Source: Channallabes apus (taxonomy: Eukaryota; Chordata; Actinopteri; Siluriformes; Clariidae). From it: a stretch of 64,000 nucleotides of DNA. Below the pieces are notes generated by a model. It saw nothing but the letters and a program-made list of their open reading frames with translations. It did no database searches and was not told the origin of the DNA. Made by a program: the position numbers and the translations under genes. How positions within the stretch are numbered: the stretch's first letter is position 1; the number at the start of each line of letters is the position of its first letter. The DNA lies in NCBI GenBank assembly GCA_030522415.1, contig CM060118.1, positions 16,856,151 to 16,920,150 on the forward strand. The letters run 5' to 3'. This document shows positions 11,207 through 21,700 of the stretch, in pieces.

Positions 11207-12034
11207 TCAAAGATTTCTAACCCTGTGAATGTAGAGTAAAGGGCTTACATATGCCATAATCATTGAGATCACAACCCCAGTGCACCAGTACAGGTTAAAC
11301 TGTTCTAATGAGAGAACTTTAAAAAAAATCCCCACTATATATATAGGAGTATACTGAACAACCATGGTTGCTGTGATTATTAAGATGACTGTCATTGCTT
11401 TTTTCTTAATGTGATTGGCCTCCTCTTTTTCCTTTCCTTTGTCACTTGGTCCAGAGTTCTTCAATGCTTTAAATATGGTTAGGGAGCAAAAAAATTTTAT
11501 GAACAGGAGAACTGAATACAGTGGCAGGTAAACACAAAAAAACAAGTACATATTGTTGGAGAATAGAATAGACCTACAAAATAAAGCGAAGCCAAGAACT
11601 GTCACCCAAATTACAGCAGAACATGCCAGTCTGTATCTCAGTGGTTTGTATTTCAGGAAGGAAACAGGATAAAGCACTGCGAGGTGGCGCTCCATGCAGA
11701 TCACACAGTTTATGAGAGGACGAGCAGTGCTGGGTTGTGCTATCACAAAAAACATTGCATTGAAAAGTATTGGAAATTTCAAAGAAGCGATGTAGAGCAC
11801 ACTACCCAAGCAGAAGATAATTTCACAAACAGTGAGATTAAGAGTGAAGAACTCTGCGACTATTCCACTTCCTTTTCCTGTACAAATAAGCCACAAAACA
11901 TAGGAATGTATTGGAAGGCCCAAGACGATATTGGAAGAATAAACCACAAGGTAGACGTATGTTGCTACAGGAGTGTAGTTTGTACTGTTGCTGACAGGGT
12001 TTGGTGAGGTAGAATGCTCAAGAGTGAAGTTCAT
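11207..12034 (-). CDS. Orphan rhodopsin-like 7TM receptor, copy 2 (275 aa)
   Basis: This is a paralogue of the receptor at 5697-6602, open through seven membrane segments. I chose the ATG at 12034 because it matches the MNFT start of copy 1. An in-frame ATG ten codons upstream (12064) would overlap the likely splice acceptor at about 12055. Landmarks are H43 replacing the near-invariant TM1 Asn, E71 for Asp 2.50, ERH at 115-117 instead of ERY, PVSFLKYKPLRYR, Y228 at the TM6 toggle and SPLLY in TM7. There is no TM3 cysteine. Sites N2, N16 and N19 could be glycosylated. The protein ends at RVRNL, about 30 residues sooner than copy 1, leaving almost no cytoplasmic tail. Ligand and coupling unknown. 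Confidence 0.83.
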   Translation of the reverse strand: MNFTLEHSTSPNPVSNSTNYTPVATYVYLVVYSSNIVLGLPIHSYVLWLICTGKGSGIVAEFFTLNLTVCEIIFCLGSVLYIASLKFPILFNAMFFVIAQPSTARPLINCVICMERHLAVLYPVSFLKYKPLRYRLACSAVIWVTVLGFALFCRSILFSNNMYLFFCVYLPLYSVLLFIKFFCSLTIFKALKNSGPSDKGKEKEEANHIKKKAMTVILIITATMVVQYTPIYIVGIFFKVLSLEQFNLYWCTGVVISMIMAYVSPLLYIHRVRNL

Positions 12035-12469
12035 CTCTAGACAGTTCTTTGTTTCTAACCACACGATTAAAAAAGAAACATAATTGTATGATTATATACA
12101 GCATACTGTATTCATAGCATTTAATCATGAATTGATTTGACTGTATAAATCCAATCAAAGAATCAAATAAATCACAAATCTGCTTATTTTGATTAATCAA
12201 ATATAATTTACAAGTAGGAAATCTTCTTCAACCTTTGTTTCTTATCATATAATTGATTTAGGGCTATATTTTAACTGCTAATTGGATTGTTGTTCATTTG
12301 GTTTATTTGAATCAAACTTTAGTACAATATGTTAAATAAAGACATTACTAATTGCATGATTAAATATGCAGTATTTAGACACTTTACAGAAGTCTTGGTA
12401 ACATGTGTTAATAGAAAGACAGATAAATATCTAAATAAAATAACAGCTTGAATGCATACATACTGTGTA

Positions 12470-12560
12470 GAGACAGATGATGTTGTAACTCCCTAGGATG
12501 GTCAAGGAAAGCAAGATGTCTGGTTTATTTACTTTCAAAGACCTCTTTATATGTTATCGA
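12470..12560 (-). promoter_or_regulatory. Putative TATA promoter and 5' untranslated exon of receptor copy 2
   Basis: The minus strand reads TATAAAGAG at 12551-12543. It is followed by TTTGAAAGTAAATAAACCAG, ATCTTGCTTTCC, GGAGTTACAAC and ATCATCTGTC. The match to 7566-7660 stands out against unrelated flanks. An untranslated exon spliced to the coding exon is inferred. Confidence 0.5.
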
Positions 12561-12960
12561 ATTTACACACATTAAAATTTATGGTCATTTCATTTGCAAA
12601 GCATGTATGATGATGCATGCATTATGGTAGCATATGTCTTTTAAACACACAACACATTTGGTCCTGTTTAAATTTTTTTTATTTAAACGACACAAAGAAT
12701 ATATTTATGAACAAATTGCTAGATTTATATATTCAATATTTTACTTTAACAACAATGCCTATTATACAAATTACAGTGTATTACAGTTCATAGTGTTTGG
12801 AATGCAAACAAACAAAAAGCTTATGTTAATAGCTGTGGAGTTCTGTCTTTTTCAAATCAGGTCATGTCTATTCAAAACAGGCCTTATTTTGTCTTATCAT
12901 AATTTTTCCCCCCATTTTAAATAATTACTGTTCATATCTATAAAAAGCCCATTGCAAAAA
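12561..12960. other. No gene seen; upstream flank of receptor copy 2
   Basis: AT-rich. A short block at 12931-12953 resembles 7765-7795. No coding frame is credible. Confidence 0.35.
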
Positions 12961-13019
12961 TTAGGTTCCTAGTTGGTTGCACCTGATCGAAAAGCATACT
13001 ATCCAGGCTCCAAGCTACA

Positions 13020-13892
13020 GTAAATTGTAGTAATACTCTACATGTCCTATATGGTAGAGTGGCCAGAGAGTCTCATCTCATGGTCTGAGAATCCTTCAGG
13101 TGCCTTTTGGCAAACTCCAGATGGGCTGCCATGTGCCTTTTATTAAGGAGTGGCTTCTGTCTGTCCACTCTGCCATATAGACCTGATTGGTGGATTGCTC
13201 CAGAGATGGTTGTCCTTCTGGAAGTTTCTCCTCTATCCACAGAGGACCTCTAGAGCTCTGACAGAGTGACCATTGGGTTCTTGGTCACCACCCTGACTAC
13301 AGTATGGCTCTTCTCCCCTGATCGCTCAGTTTAGATGGCCGGCCAGCTCTAGGAAGAGTCCTGGTGGTTTCGAACTTCTTCCACTTACGGATGATGGAGG
13401 CCGCTGTGCTCATTGGGACCTTCAAAGAAGCAGAAAATTTTCTGTAACCATCCCCAGATTTGTGCTTCAAGACAATCCTGTCTCGGAGGTCTACAGACAA
13501 TTCCTTTGACTTCATGCTTGGTTTGTGCTCTGACATTAACTGTCAACTGTGGGACCTTATATAGACAGTTGCCTTTCCAAAATATATCAATTTACCACAG
13601 GAGGACTCCAATTAAGCTGCAGAAACATCTCAAGGATGATCAGGGATCGCCTGAGCTCAATTTTGAGCTTCAAGGCAAAGGCTGTGAATACCTATGTACA
13701 TGTGCTTTCTCAAATTTTTTATTTTTAATAAATTTGCAAAAATCTCAAGTAAACTTTTTTCATGTTGTCATTATGGGGTGTTGTGTGTAGAATTCTGACG
13801 GGAAAAAATTATTTAATTCATTTTAGAATAATGCTGTGACATAACAAAATGTGGAAAAAGTGATGCGCTGTGAATACTTTCCGGATGCACTT
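13020..13892 (-). mobile_element. Tc1/mariner element, 5' half only, decayed
   Basis: On the minus strand the element begins with the Tc1 end GTGCATCCGGAAAGTATTCA at about 13890. The transposase start lies at 13536, with MKSKELSVDLRDRIV, KFSASLKVPMSTAASIIRKW and a GRPSKLS AT-hook-like motif, the paired-type HTH domain. A TAG stops the frame after RRAIL at 13297. Further transposase-like sequence continues in broken frames to about 13040. The catalytic region and the 3' inverted repeat are absent. Confidence 0.85.
13297..13536 (-). pseudogene. Tc1 transposase N-terminal fragment (79 codons)
   Basis: It contains the helix-turn-helix DNA-binding region of a Tc1-like transposase and stops prematurely. 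The protein normally runs to about 340 residues. The DDE residues lie beyond the break and are lost. Confidence 0.85.
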
Positions 13893-15389
13893 TATAATAC
13901 TGTTTGAGTTTTGTTAACATTAAACATATTCACAAACTCACTGTTTTATTAGATTTTTGTAGTCGTTCATACTGGCAGCATCCTACTGTAAAATGAAGGA
14001 ATCAGTGTTGAGATGTGCTTTTTTATTATCATCATAAAGAATGTTAAGGACCATAAGAAACATAAAAAAAAATTAAATTTAGAAGGCAACATCAGCCTCC
14101 TTCTCTACAAGTTTCATTTTTGCCTGGTAGTTGCCAATAGAATCTTATTTTAGTAGTCTGAGAGTTAATTAGTCACTGAATCAGTTTGGGTTAAAAGATG
14201 CCAGCTAAAACAAATTATTCATTGCTGTAAGTACACAACTTTTTTTGCTGTAACGTTTAAGTGTACACTTTTAAGTATACACTTATTTAAATCCAAATGC
14301 TGTTTTGTTTTTATGTGTTTGTGTCTTTTTGGTGTTTTCTTTTAGCCAGGCCAGTATATGTTGCTGCATGAACAGTCCTGTTTGTAACCATAACACTAGT
14401 CAATGCAAATTAGTTTTAATTTGTTTAAATTTAATAGGGTTTCCATCCTTATTATTATTTTTTTTTATTGGAATTGACCTATCACATTCTTTTATTTTTC
14501 ATTTAGTGCACATGCATAATTAAATAAAGCAACAAGAAAGTTAATTAAGGTAATAACACAGAGTGTGCAGGAAATATACTTTGTTTTAATCACAATTTTA
14601 ATAAATTTATAGATTTCTTTAAATTGTTTAATTTGCATTTATGCCAATGTATGATGTGCTCTGCTGTAAATAAAACCATAATGGTTTCATGGGTAAATGG
14701 ACACATCTGCTATGCTTATAGTGTAGCTCACCTCTACAGCAGTTTGTTTTTATAGTATTTAAAAAAGTATATATTTATTAGTTAATACCTAATGGGGAAT
14801 CAGAATAAAAGAAAATTAGTTACTGTATGTTTACTGTCAGTAATAGATAAGGCCAGCCAAGCTCTCTAACCTATCTTTTAACCTTAATCACTACCACCTG
14901 TATCTTTGTAAGAAAGCTCTGTCCATGTCTTTTTTGTTTACCTACCAGAACATCTACAGTAGGTAAAAAGACATTAGAATAACGCATCAGAAAACCATAA
15001 AATAGTTTGGCGTGAAACATTTTGTCTTAGTATTATTACCACTACACGTTTCAAATGACTGACTTTGAGAGAGCTGGAGAGTATTGCAATTTTGTTGTGT
15101 TCACACAATTACCATAATGTTATTGAATCTTCAATCTATAAAAGAAGAACAGAGGAACAACACAGTGACTGAATTCTCAAATGTTGCCAGTTGTCTTTCA
15201 TTTCCGCAGACTCACCAGAAAAAGCATCAATGACCAGCCTTGGAACTTGGCACAGATGTACCAGCTTCTTTAAGTTCGAAATGATATAATGTCTAATGTT
15301 CTTTACAGTACACATTCGTCAGCTTTATTTGACTGGTATAACACAGGATCTTCTCAAAACCATACCTTAGTATATACAGAAAAGGCGAC
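13893..15389. other. No gene seen; long AT-rich stretch
   Basis: Short open frames (for example 14305-14523) show no domain and are rich in Cys and Phe from T-rich sequence. I see no inverted ends or recognisable repeats. Confidence 0.4.
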
Positions 15390-15690
15390 ATCTGCAAACT
15401 GATAATGATTAGTCAAATAAGAACTGAGGCAATTTTCTATACCTAAGGATAATATTGGTGGTGTGAAAAGCTACAAGTCAAGTAACACAACAAGCCTACA
15501 TTCTCTTAGATATATTTCCTGAATGTTATTTAATGTTATGGATATTATCCCCATGTAGTTATGAGTTTAGCTGCTGTGCCACATTTTTTCTAGGATCTTG
15601 GAGATAAAGTGGGTTTTTAGGCACTGGAATATAGTTGGACAGATGACAAGGTTTGAGGTCAGGTTGTTTATGATTTTCCTGAGGAAATTT
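15390..15690 (-). mobile_element. Very old L2 reverse transcriptase fragment
   Basis: Nucleotide comparison with 720-1130 shows the same succession of words, for example CAAACTGATAATGATTAGTC against the equivalent at about 730. Later come GTAGTTATGAGTTTAGCTGC and TTGGACAGATGACAAGG. All frames are broken. Confidence 0.65.
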
Positions 15691-16285
15691 GTGAAATTTG
15701 TTCAGTCTCTGATGCCATGGTGGCTTATTGTCTATCCTTATTACCTCATCCCTACAAAGTTAGGGAACTGAATCCCAGTTTATAGGTTGAATGTTAAATC
15801 GGTCTTATTCAAATTATTTTTATATTAGTTTAGACAAATGTTGGGTGGCTGTATGGCCTTTAAATACCATCACAAAATTGGATCGGAGCACATTAAAAAA
15901 ATGAACAAGGAATATCTTTTATAACTACTGATTTCACACATAAAATTCTATATTTCCCTATTCCTAACCATTCAAATGAATAATTACATTATTTTACCAA
16001 TAGTAATATGAAGCAATTTCATTTCATTTCTGATTCCCTGCCCTAGCTGGCTTTTTGATTTCCATTTTCCAGCTCTTGCCCTACTGTTTGCCCTGCTGTC
16101 TATCTGCCTGAATGAATGAATAAATGCACAAATGGTTAACTAAAATATATTTTTCTACTTTTATTTTTTAATAAACTTTATCAAGCACAATGGCCACAAA
16201 TCAGAAGCAGGGCTTCTTTATAGTATATGGATGCAAACTGAAATAATAGACCTTTTAACTATACAATACTCTACATGGATGGATG
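15691..16285. other. No gene seen
   Basis: AT-rich spacer with no coding or repeat signal that I can support. Confidence 0.4.
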
Positions 16286-16287
16286 GA

Positions 16288-16304
16288 TGAATGGATAGAT
16301 AGAC

Positions 16305-16383
<79 letters not shown>

Positions 16384-16384
16384 G
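16288..16384. repeat. (GATA)n microsatellite
   Basis: About 20 uninterrupted TAGA units, preceded by a short imperfect GGATGGAT stretch. The minus-strand frame across it gives a spurious repeating Ser-Ile-Tyr-Leu protein. Confidence 0.95.
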
Positions 16385-17815
16385 ACTTTATTAATCCTGA
16401 AGAAACTGCCAATTTGTCCATATTTTGCCATATGAAAACATAGTTTTCATAGAAGAGTAAAGGCTTATATGGAAACAAAATTACCTCTGAATTAGGTCAT
16501 TAGTAACCATTATGCCAAAATAGTTTTAGTTATATCAGTGTGAAGTTTCTGTGACCTTGTAAAAAATAAACTCCACCTCCCTTGTGTATACTGTGTATAC
16601 ACAAGGGACAACGTGTTGAGTTTTGTTGTATAAGAAACCCTGTTCATTGCAAAGAATGCTGAAGATAATGGGTGACAAAAACAATTCAATATGTTTAGTT
16701 TTCTGTATCATCAGCCTCCTAATCCACCAGTATCAGCATTCCAGTGTATTTGACGACAACACCTTGTCATAGTCAAGGTAGGCACAATATAGCATCTGTT
16801 TGTGCATCATTATACTGGACCTGGTGCCATAAAGTTCAAAGATTCATAAATCCCAATAATAAATAAATATATAAATAAATGTAAAGTGGTTCCTGTAGCA
16901 CAAAACTCACACGCCTGAAGTAAGTGTATAAAGTGTTGGAATGTATGAACATTATAACTATAGCTATAATCATATGTGCATTCTTAAATTGAACACATTT
17001 TGCAATATTTCCATAGCTCAAGTATATGCTAACCATAGTTAGGCTAGAATTATCAATAAAAAATAACAATGCAAATTTAAGCCAGCCAAAGTATGTACTG
17101 ACAGTGGCAAATGACCAGACAATATTAGACTATTACGTAATGGTGAATTCAAATGACAGATACTTTGTCTACATCTCACATAGGTGACCAGCTGGTTTAA
17201 AAAACAATATTTGAATGATAGATATGCTCCATTCACATTGTTTGTTAAGCGACCATTGCAGAGAAAATCTGCAAATAAAATAACAGATGACATCAGATGT
17301 ATGCTTTTTTTTACCATGTAAAGGAAAACATCATCTGACTTACTAAAAGGAAAAAAAATAAGTAATAGTTTAAAGATACTGATATCCGGGGGGAATTAAT
17401 TAATAGAATAAATATAGACAGAATGGCAGAGAATAAGGCTTGGGTACAAAGCATCATTAAGACACGACCACTTTGCTCTTTCCCTACATGTTGTACCCAA
17501 TATAAAACTTATAGTACATGAATATAATTTATATGATAATTTGCCCATTGCTGTTTTCATTTAACATTTGGATTGGAGCAAAGCCCAGCTCACAGTAACT
17601 CTAAAAGTATTTTATGAGTTTGCACTTAAACATTCATGTACATGTAAGCAAGAGAGGCTTAAAGCTATTAGTGTAGTAATAGCTAAATTTGCTGGTCATT
17701 ACTTCAAAATAAAATTGCCTTATCAATTTTTACTTTATAAAATCAAGGAGTTCTATTAAAGGTGTTTGCCACTCAGCAAAATAGATTTTGCTGACAAGAC
17801 AATGGTTGCAGAATC
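16385..17815. other. No gene seen; AT-rich stretch
   Basis: Frames up to 92 codons (17039-17317 minus) show no motif. A palindromic stretch around 16583-16605 (TGTGTATACTGTGTATACAC) is the only local structure noted. Confidence 0.4.
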
Positions 17816-17819
17816 TACT

Positions 17820-17947
17820 ATCTTAGGGCACGAGGTGGGGTATACCTTGGACAGGGTCCTTCCCAGGGCACACACACATACACACACTCACATGCCCATT
17901 CATACACTATGGGCAATTCGGGAACACCAATTAGCCTAATCTACATA
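17820..17947 (-). repeat. SINE, left part, split by an 8-kb nest
   Basis: The minus-oriented SINE body runs up to CTAATCTACATA and continues at 25709 with TCTTTTGACTGTGAGAG. In intact copies these words are contiguous. The break is where the ACTTAAGTA-type element inserted. Confidence 0.75.
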
Positions 17948-18313
17948 CAGAGGTGGAAAGTAATGAATTACATTTACAGTAGTTGTATTACTGTAATTGA
18001 GTAGATTTTTTGTGTACTTCCACAAGTAGTTTTTAAAATCTGTAATTTTACTTAAGTATTTACTTAAGTATTTAAATATTTACTTAAGTTTTGTTTAAAG
18101 CATTGTACTTCATTACATTTTAAATCATATTTGCTACTGAGTAAAAAATAAATGAAAGAAAATGAAAAATAATACAATTGTCATGACTAGGGAGAGGCAG
18201 ATGCAAGGGAAAACAGAGACAGATTTATTGTCCTTTGAGTAAACAAAAAGAAAGCAAAATATCAACTTCGAACAAAAGGACTGGGGCCTGTTTCAGAAAG
18301 CAGCTTAAGTGAA

Positions 18314-18540
18314 AACAATAGGTTACTTGCGTAACCCCGGTTCTCTGATAGCATTAAGTGAGGTGTCTCACTATGGGATACGCCCCTTCCGCGTATTCTT
18401 CAGAAGCCCTATTACATTACGCCAGCCCCAATTGGCTGGCAGATGTGACGTCGTGTCCTGGCGTGGCCTTCCCCCCCCCCCGTATAAAGGGGGCAGCACG
18501 ACGTCACTTCGCTATTCAAAACAAGCAACCTCTTCCTCGC
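18314..18540 (+). repeat. DIRS left inverted terminal repeat
   Basis: It starts AACAATAGGTTACTTGCG. From GTGTCTCACTATGGGATACG inward it matches the right repeat in inverted orientation, including a TATAAAGGGGGCAGC promoter-like motif after a C run near 18470. The outermost 50 bases differ from the right end. Confidence 0.85.
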
Positions 18541-18565
18541 TTCACACAGCAAGGAGGGTGATCTG

Positions 18566-18662
18566 GTGAGACACCTCACTTAATGCTATCAGAGAACCGG
18601 GGTTACGCAAGTAACCTATTGTTCTCTTTCAAGCATACGTTTCGGTGTCTCACTATGGGATA
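18566..18662. repeat. DIRS internal complementary region
   Basis: 18566-18623 is the reverse complement of the left end (AACAATAGG... becomes ...CCTATTGTT). 18621-18660 is the reverse complement of the right end (GTTCTCTTTCAAGCATACG). The two share GTT at 18621-18623, like a circle junction. In the DIRS model this region templates completion of the two non-identical ends. Confidence 0.85.
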
Positions 18663-18738
18663 TCCTAACTCCCGTATTGTCAGATAGCCTGTCTTGAAGT
18701 CTGCCAACCATAACCAACACATTCAGGGCTGAACGAAT

Positions 18739-21700
18739 TTAGTTTGTAGATTCTGTGCTTACACTCAGTACTGCGTGAGCTAGAGTCTGAGCTGTAACAT
18801 CTAATTTATAAAATCTGGCGAATGTGTGCGGCGATGACCAGTTCGCCGCTTCACAGATATCCTGTAATGTGACTCCTTTAAATAGAGCCCATGAACTTGA
18901 CATTCCCCTTGTTGAGTGCGCGCGCAAACCAGTTGGGGGTTCGAGACCCTTACTGGAGTATGCCAGCGAAATAGCCTCCACTATCCAATGCGATAAACGT
19001 TGCTTAGTGATCGGCTTCCCCGTGCGAGGTTTCACCCAAGAAACGAACAGCTGATCGCTCTCCCTTAAACCTCTGGTTCGCTCTGTATAGATGCGTAAAG
19101 CGCGCACTGGGCACAGTGTATTCAACTTTTGCTGCTCTGATGATGCAAAAGGGGGAGGATGGAAGGCCCTCAGCTCAAGAGGGCTTATCGCATTAATGAC
19201 CTTAGGCATGAATGCGGGATTAGGTTTCATAACTACTCCTGCATCTCCAGACATGAACTGTAAACATGCTGGATGCACAGAGAACGCATGAATCTCACTC
19301 ACGCGCTTCGCTGAGACCAAGGCAATCAATAGCGCAGTCTTGAAGGACAGTGCCTTGAAATCAATCTTGTCTATCGGTTCAAATGGGGGCGTGGATAATG
19401 CATCAAGCACCACTCCCAGGTCCCATGATGGGGTAAGTGGTTTTGACACCGGCAGGGCGCGGCGCGCGCCCTTCATGAATCTGCATATCAAAGGATGTTG
19501 GCCCACCGTTTTATTATCCCAACCGATGTGGCACGCAGATATAGCAGCCAGAAACACTTTTATGGTTGAGACCGCTCTGCCTTTCTCTATCATTTCCTGC
19601 AGAAATGAGAGAATCACTGCCACTGAACACTGAAAGGGAATCTCGTGTCTAGCTGTGCACCAGCGCTCAAACACATTCCATTTGCAGTCATAGAGAGACC
19701 TAGTCGATGCTGCTCTGGCGTTCTGTATAGTCTTGATGACGCTGTCAGGCAGGCCAGTCTTACTTAAATTGGACCACTCACAGGCCAGGCCCATAGTGCC
19801 AGTCGTTCCGGGTGAGGGTGGAAGATCTCCCCCCCCTCCTGTGACAGGAGGTCTCTGCGCTGCGGGAGAGACCACGGTTCGCCGTCTAGCATATGCATGA
19901 TCTCCGCAAGCCAGTGTTTCCCTGGCCATCTCGGAGCTATTAGTATTATTTTCAGACCTTCCTCTCTTACTCTGCAGAGAGTTGGTGCTATCAGCGCTAT
20001 TGGCGGGAACGCGTATAGGAGAGTGCGAGGCCACTCGTGTGCTAGCGCATCTGTCCCCAGAGGCGCGCTCCGGTCCTTCAGGGAAAAAAACAGGTGACAT
20101 TGGGCGTTGTCTTTGGACGCGAACAGATCCACTGTCGCTCTGCCATATATGCTCCAGATCTGTTCGATCACTTCGCTGTTCAGTTTCCACTCCCCATAGG
20201 AGGGATTTCCCCTGGACAGCAGATCTGCGCCCCGATTCATCACACCCTGTACGTGTGTCGCTCTCAGGGATAAAAGGTTGACACTGCCCCATAAGATCAG
20301 TCTGCGTGCTAGCGTGTGCAGCAGAAGCGATCTGAGGCCCCCCTGACGATTTATGTACGCTACAACTGTAGTGTTGTCCGTTCTCACAAGAACATGATTT
20401 CCTCTCAGAAAAGGAAGAAAATGTTTTAGTGTCAGAAAGACAGCTAGCATTTCCAGATAGTTTATGTGAAGATTGGTCATGTGCTGACCCCATCTCCCAT
20501 TCACTATTCTGCCCTCGTGAATGCCCCCCCAACCGGATAACGACGCATCCGTTGTTATCATCTTTCTGTGTCGGACCACGCCCATGGCAACCCCTTCGAT
20601 CAGGAAATTCGGGTGTCTCCACTGGCGTAGTGCTAGAACCGCCTCTGACGTCACTCTTACCCTTCTCCGTGAGTGACGTGCTGGGTCCAGCCCCTGAGAC
20701 GCCACCCAGCGTTGAAATTCCCTCATATGCAGTCTGCCTAGGGGAATAACCATCAGGGCTGATGCCATCAGTCCTAGTAGTCTGAGGCATGTGCGAAAGC
20801 AAACTTTGTGTTCTCTCTGAAATTGTGTCATGCAGGAGGTGAATCTTTTCACCCTGTCTGTGGAGAGTCGCGCTCTGAACTTCACTGAGTCCAGCGCCAG
20901 TCCCAGATACGTTATGGATTGTGTGGGAATTAAAACACTCTTTTCTGTGTTTAATCTTAGCCCCAGCTCCTGTATGTGTTCCATAAGCATAGCTGTGTGT
21001 TCTCTCGCTTCCTGTTCCGAGCTGGCTGTCACGAGCCAGTCGTCTATGTAAGTAGCGAGACGAATGCCTTTTTCTCTGAGCGGAGTCAGTGCCGCTTCTG
21101 TGCATTTCACAAATACTCTGGGACTGAGGGACAAGCCGAATGGTAGCACCAGATATTCGTATACCACACCACGGAAGGCAAATCTCAGAAACTTCCTGTG
21201 GGGTGGGTATATGTTTATGTGAAAATATGCGTCCTTCAGGTCGATCGATGTAAACCAATCTCCCTGGCGCACTATTTTCAGGAGTGTAGAGTGAGTGAGC
21301 ATTCTGAACTTGTATTTCTTTAGGTATACATTCAGCGCGCGCAGATCTAGTATCGGGCGGAGGGTTTGAGTCCCTTTCTTTGGAACGAGAAAGTATCTCG
21401 AGTAGAACCCGCTGTGGCTCTCTTCTGGTGGAACCACTCTTATTGCCCTTTTGTTCAACAGAGAGGAAATTTCCTCTTGAAGGACCTGTTTCAGTTCCCC
21501 TCGCACCTGGGAATGAATTATCCCTCTGAAGGCTGGGGGGGAAAACGCGAATTGCAGTCTGTACCCGAATTGTATTGTTTTCAATACCCAGCGGGACTGT
21601 GTGCATTTGCGCCAACTGCTTATCTGCAGTGTTTTGGCGCCATCGTGCGGCTGAATCTTGAACTGTTCCGTGGCCTGTACTGCGCATGCGCGAGCACTTA

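Noticed and set aside
12035..12064. Upstream ATG adding ten residues to receptor copy 2
   Set aside because: Copy 1 has no counterpart and a splice-acceptor-like site lies between the two ATGs, so the start at 12034 is preferred.
12634..12924. 96-codon plus frame upstream of receptor copy 2
   Set aside because: Phe/Ile/Tyr-rich translation of AT-rich DNA with no domain or conserved counterpart.
14305..14523. 72-codon frame with a hydrophobic start that might be a small secreted protein
   Set aside because: No recognisable domain or splice context, T-rich composition explains the hydrophobicity.
16288..16384. Regular repeat array considered as CRISPR-like
   Set aside because: It is a simple four-base microsatellite without spacers, in a vertebrate genome.
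16218..16478. 86-codon minus frame with Ser-Ile-Tyr-Leu repeats
   Set aside because: It is only the translation of the (GATA)n microsatellite.
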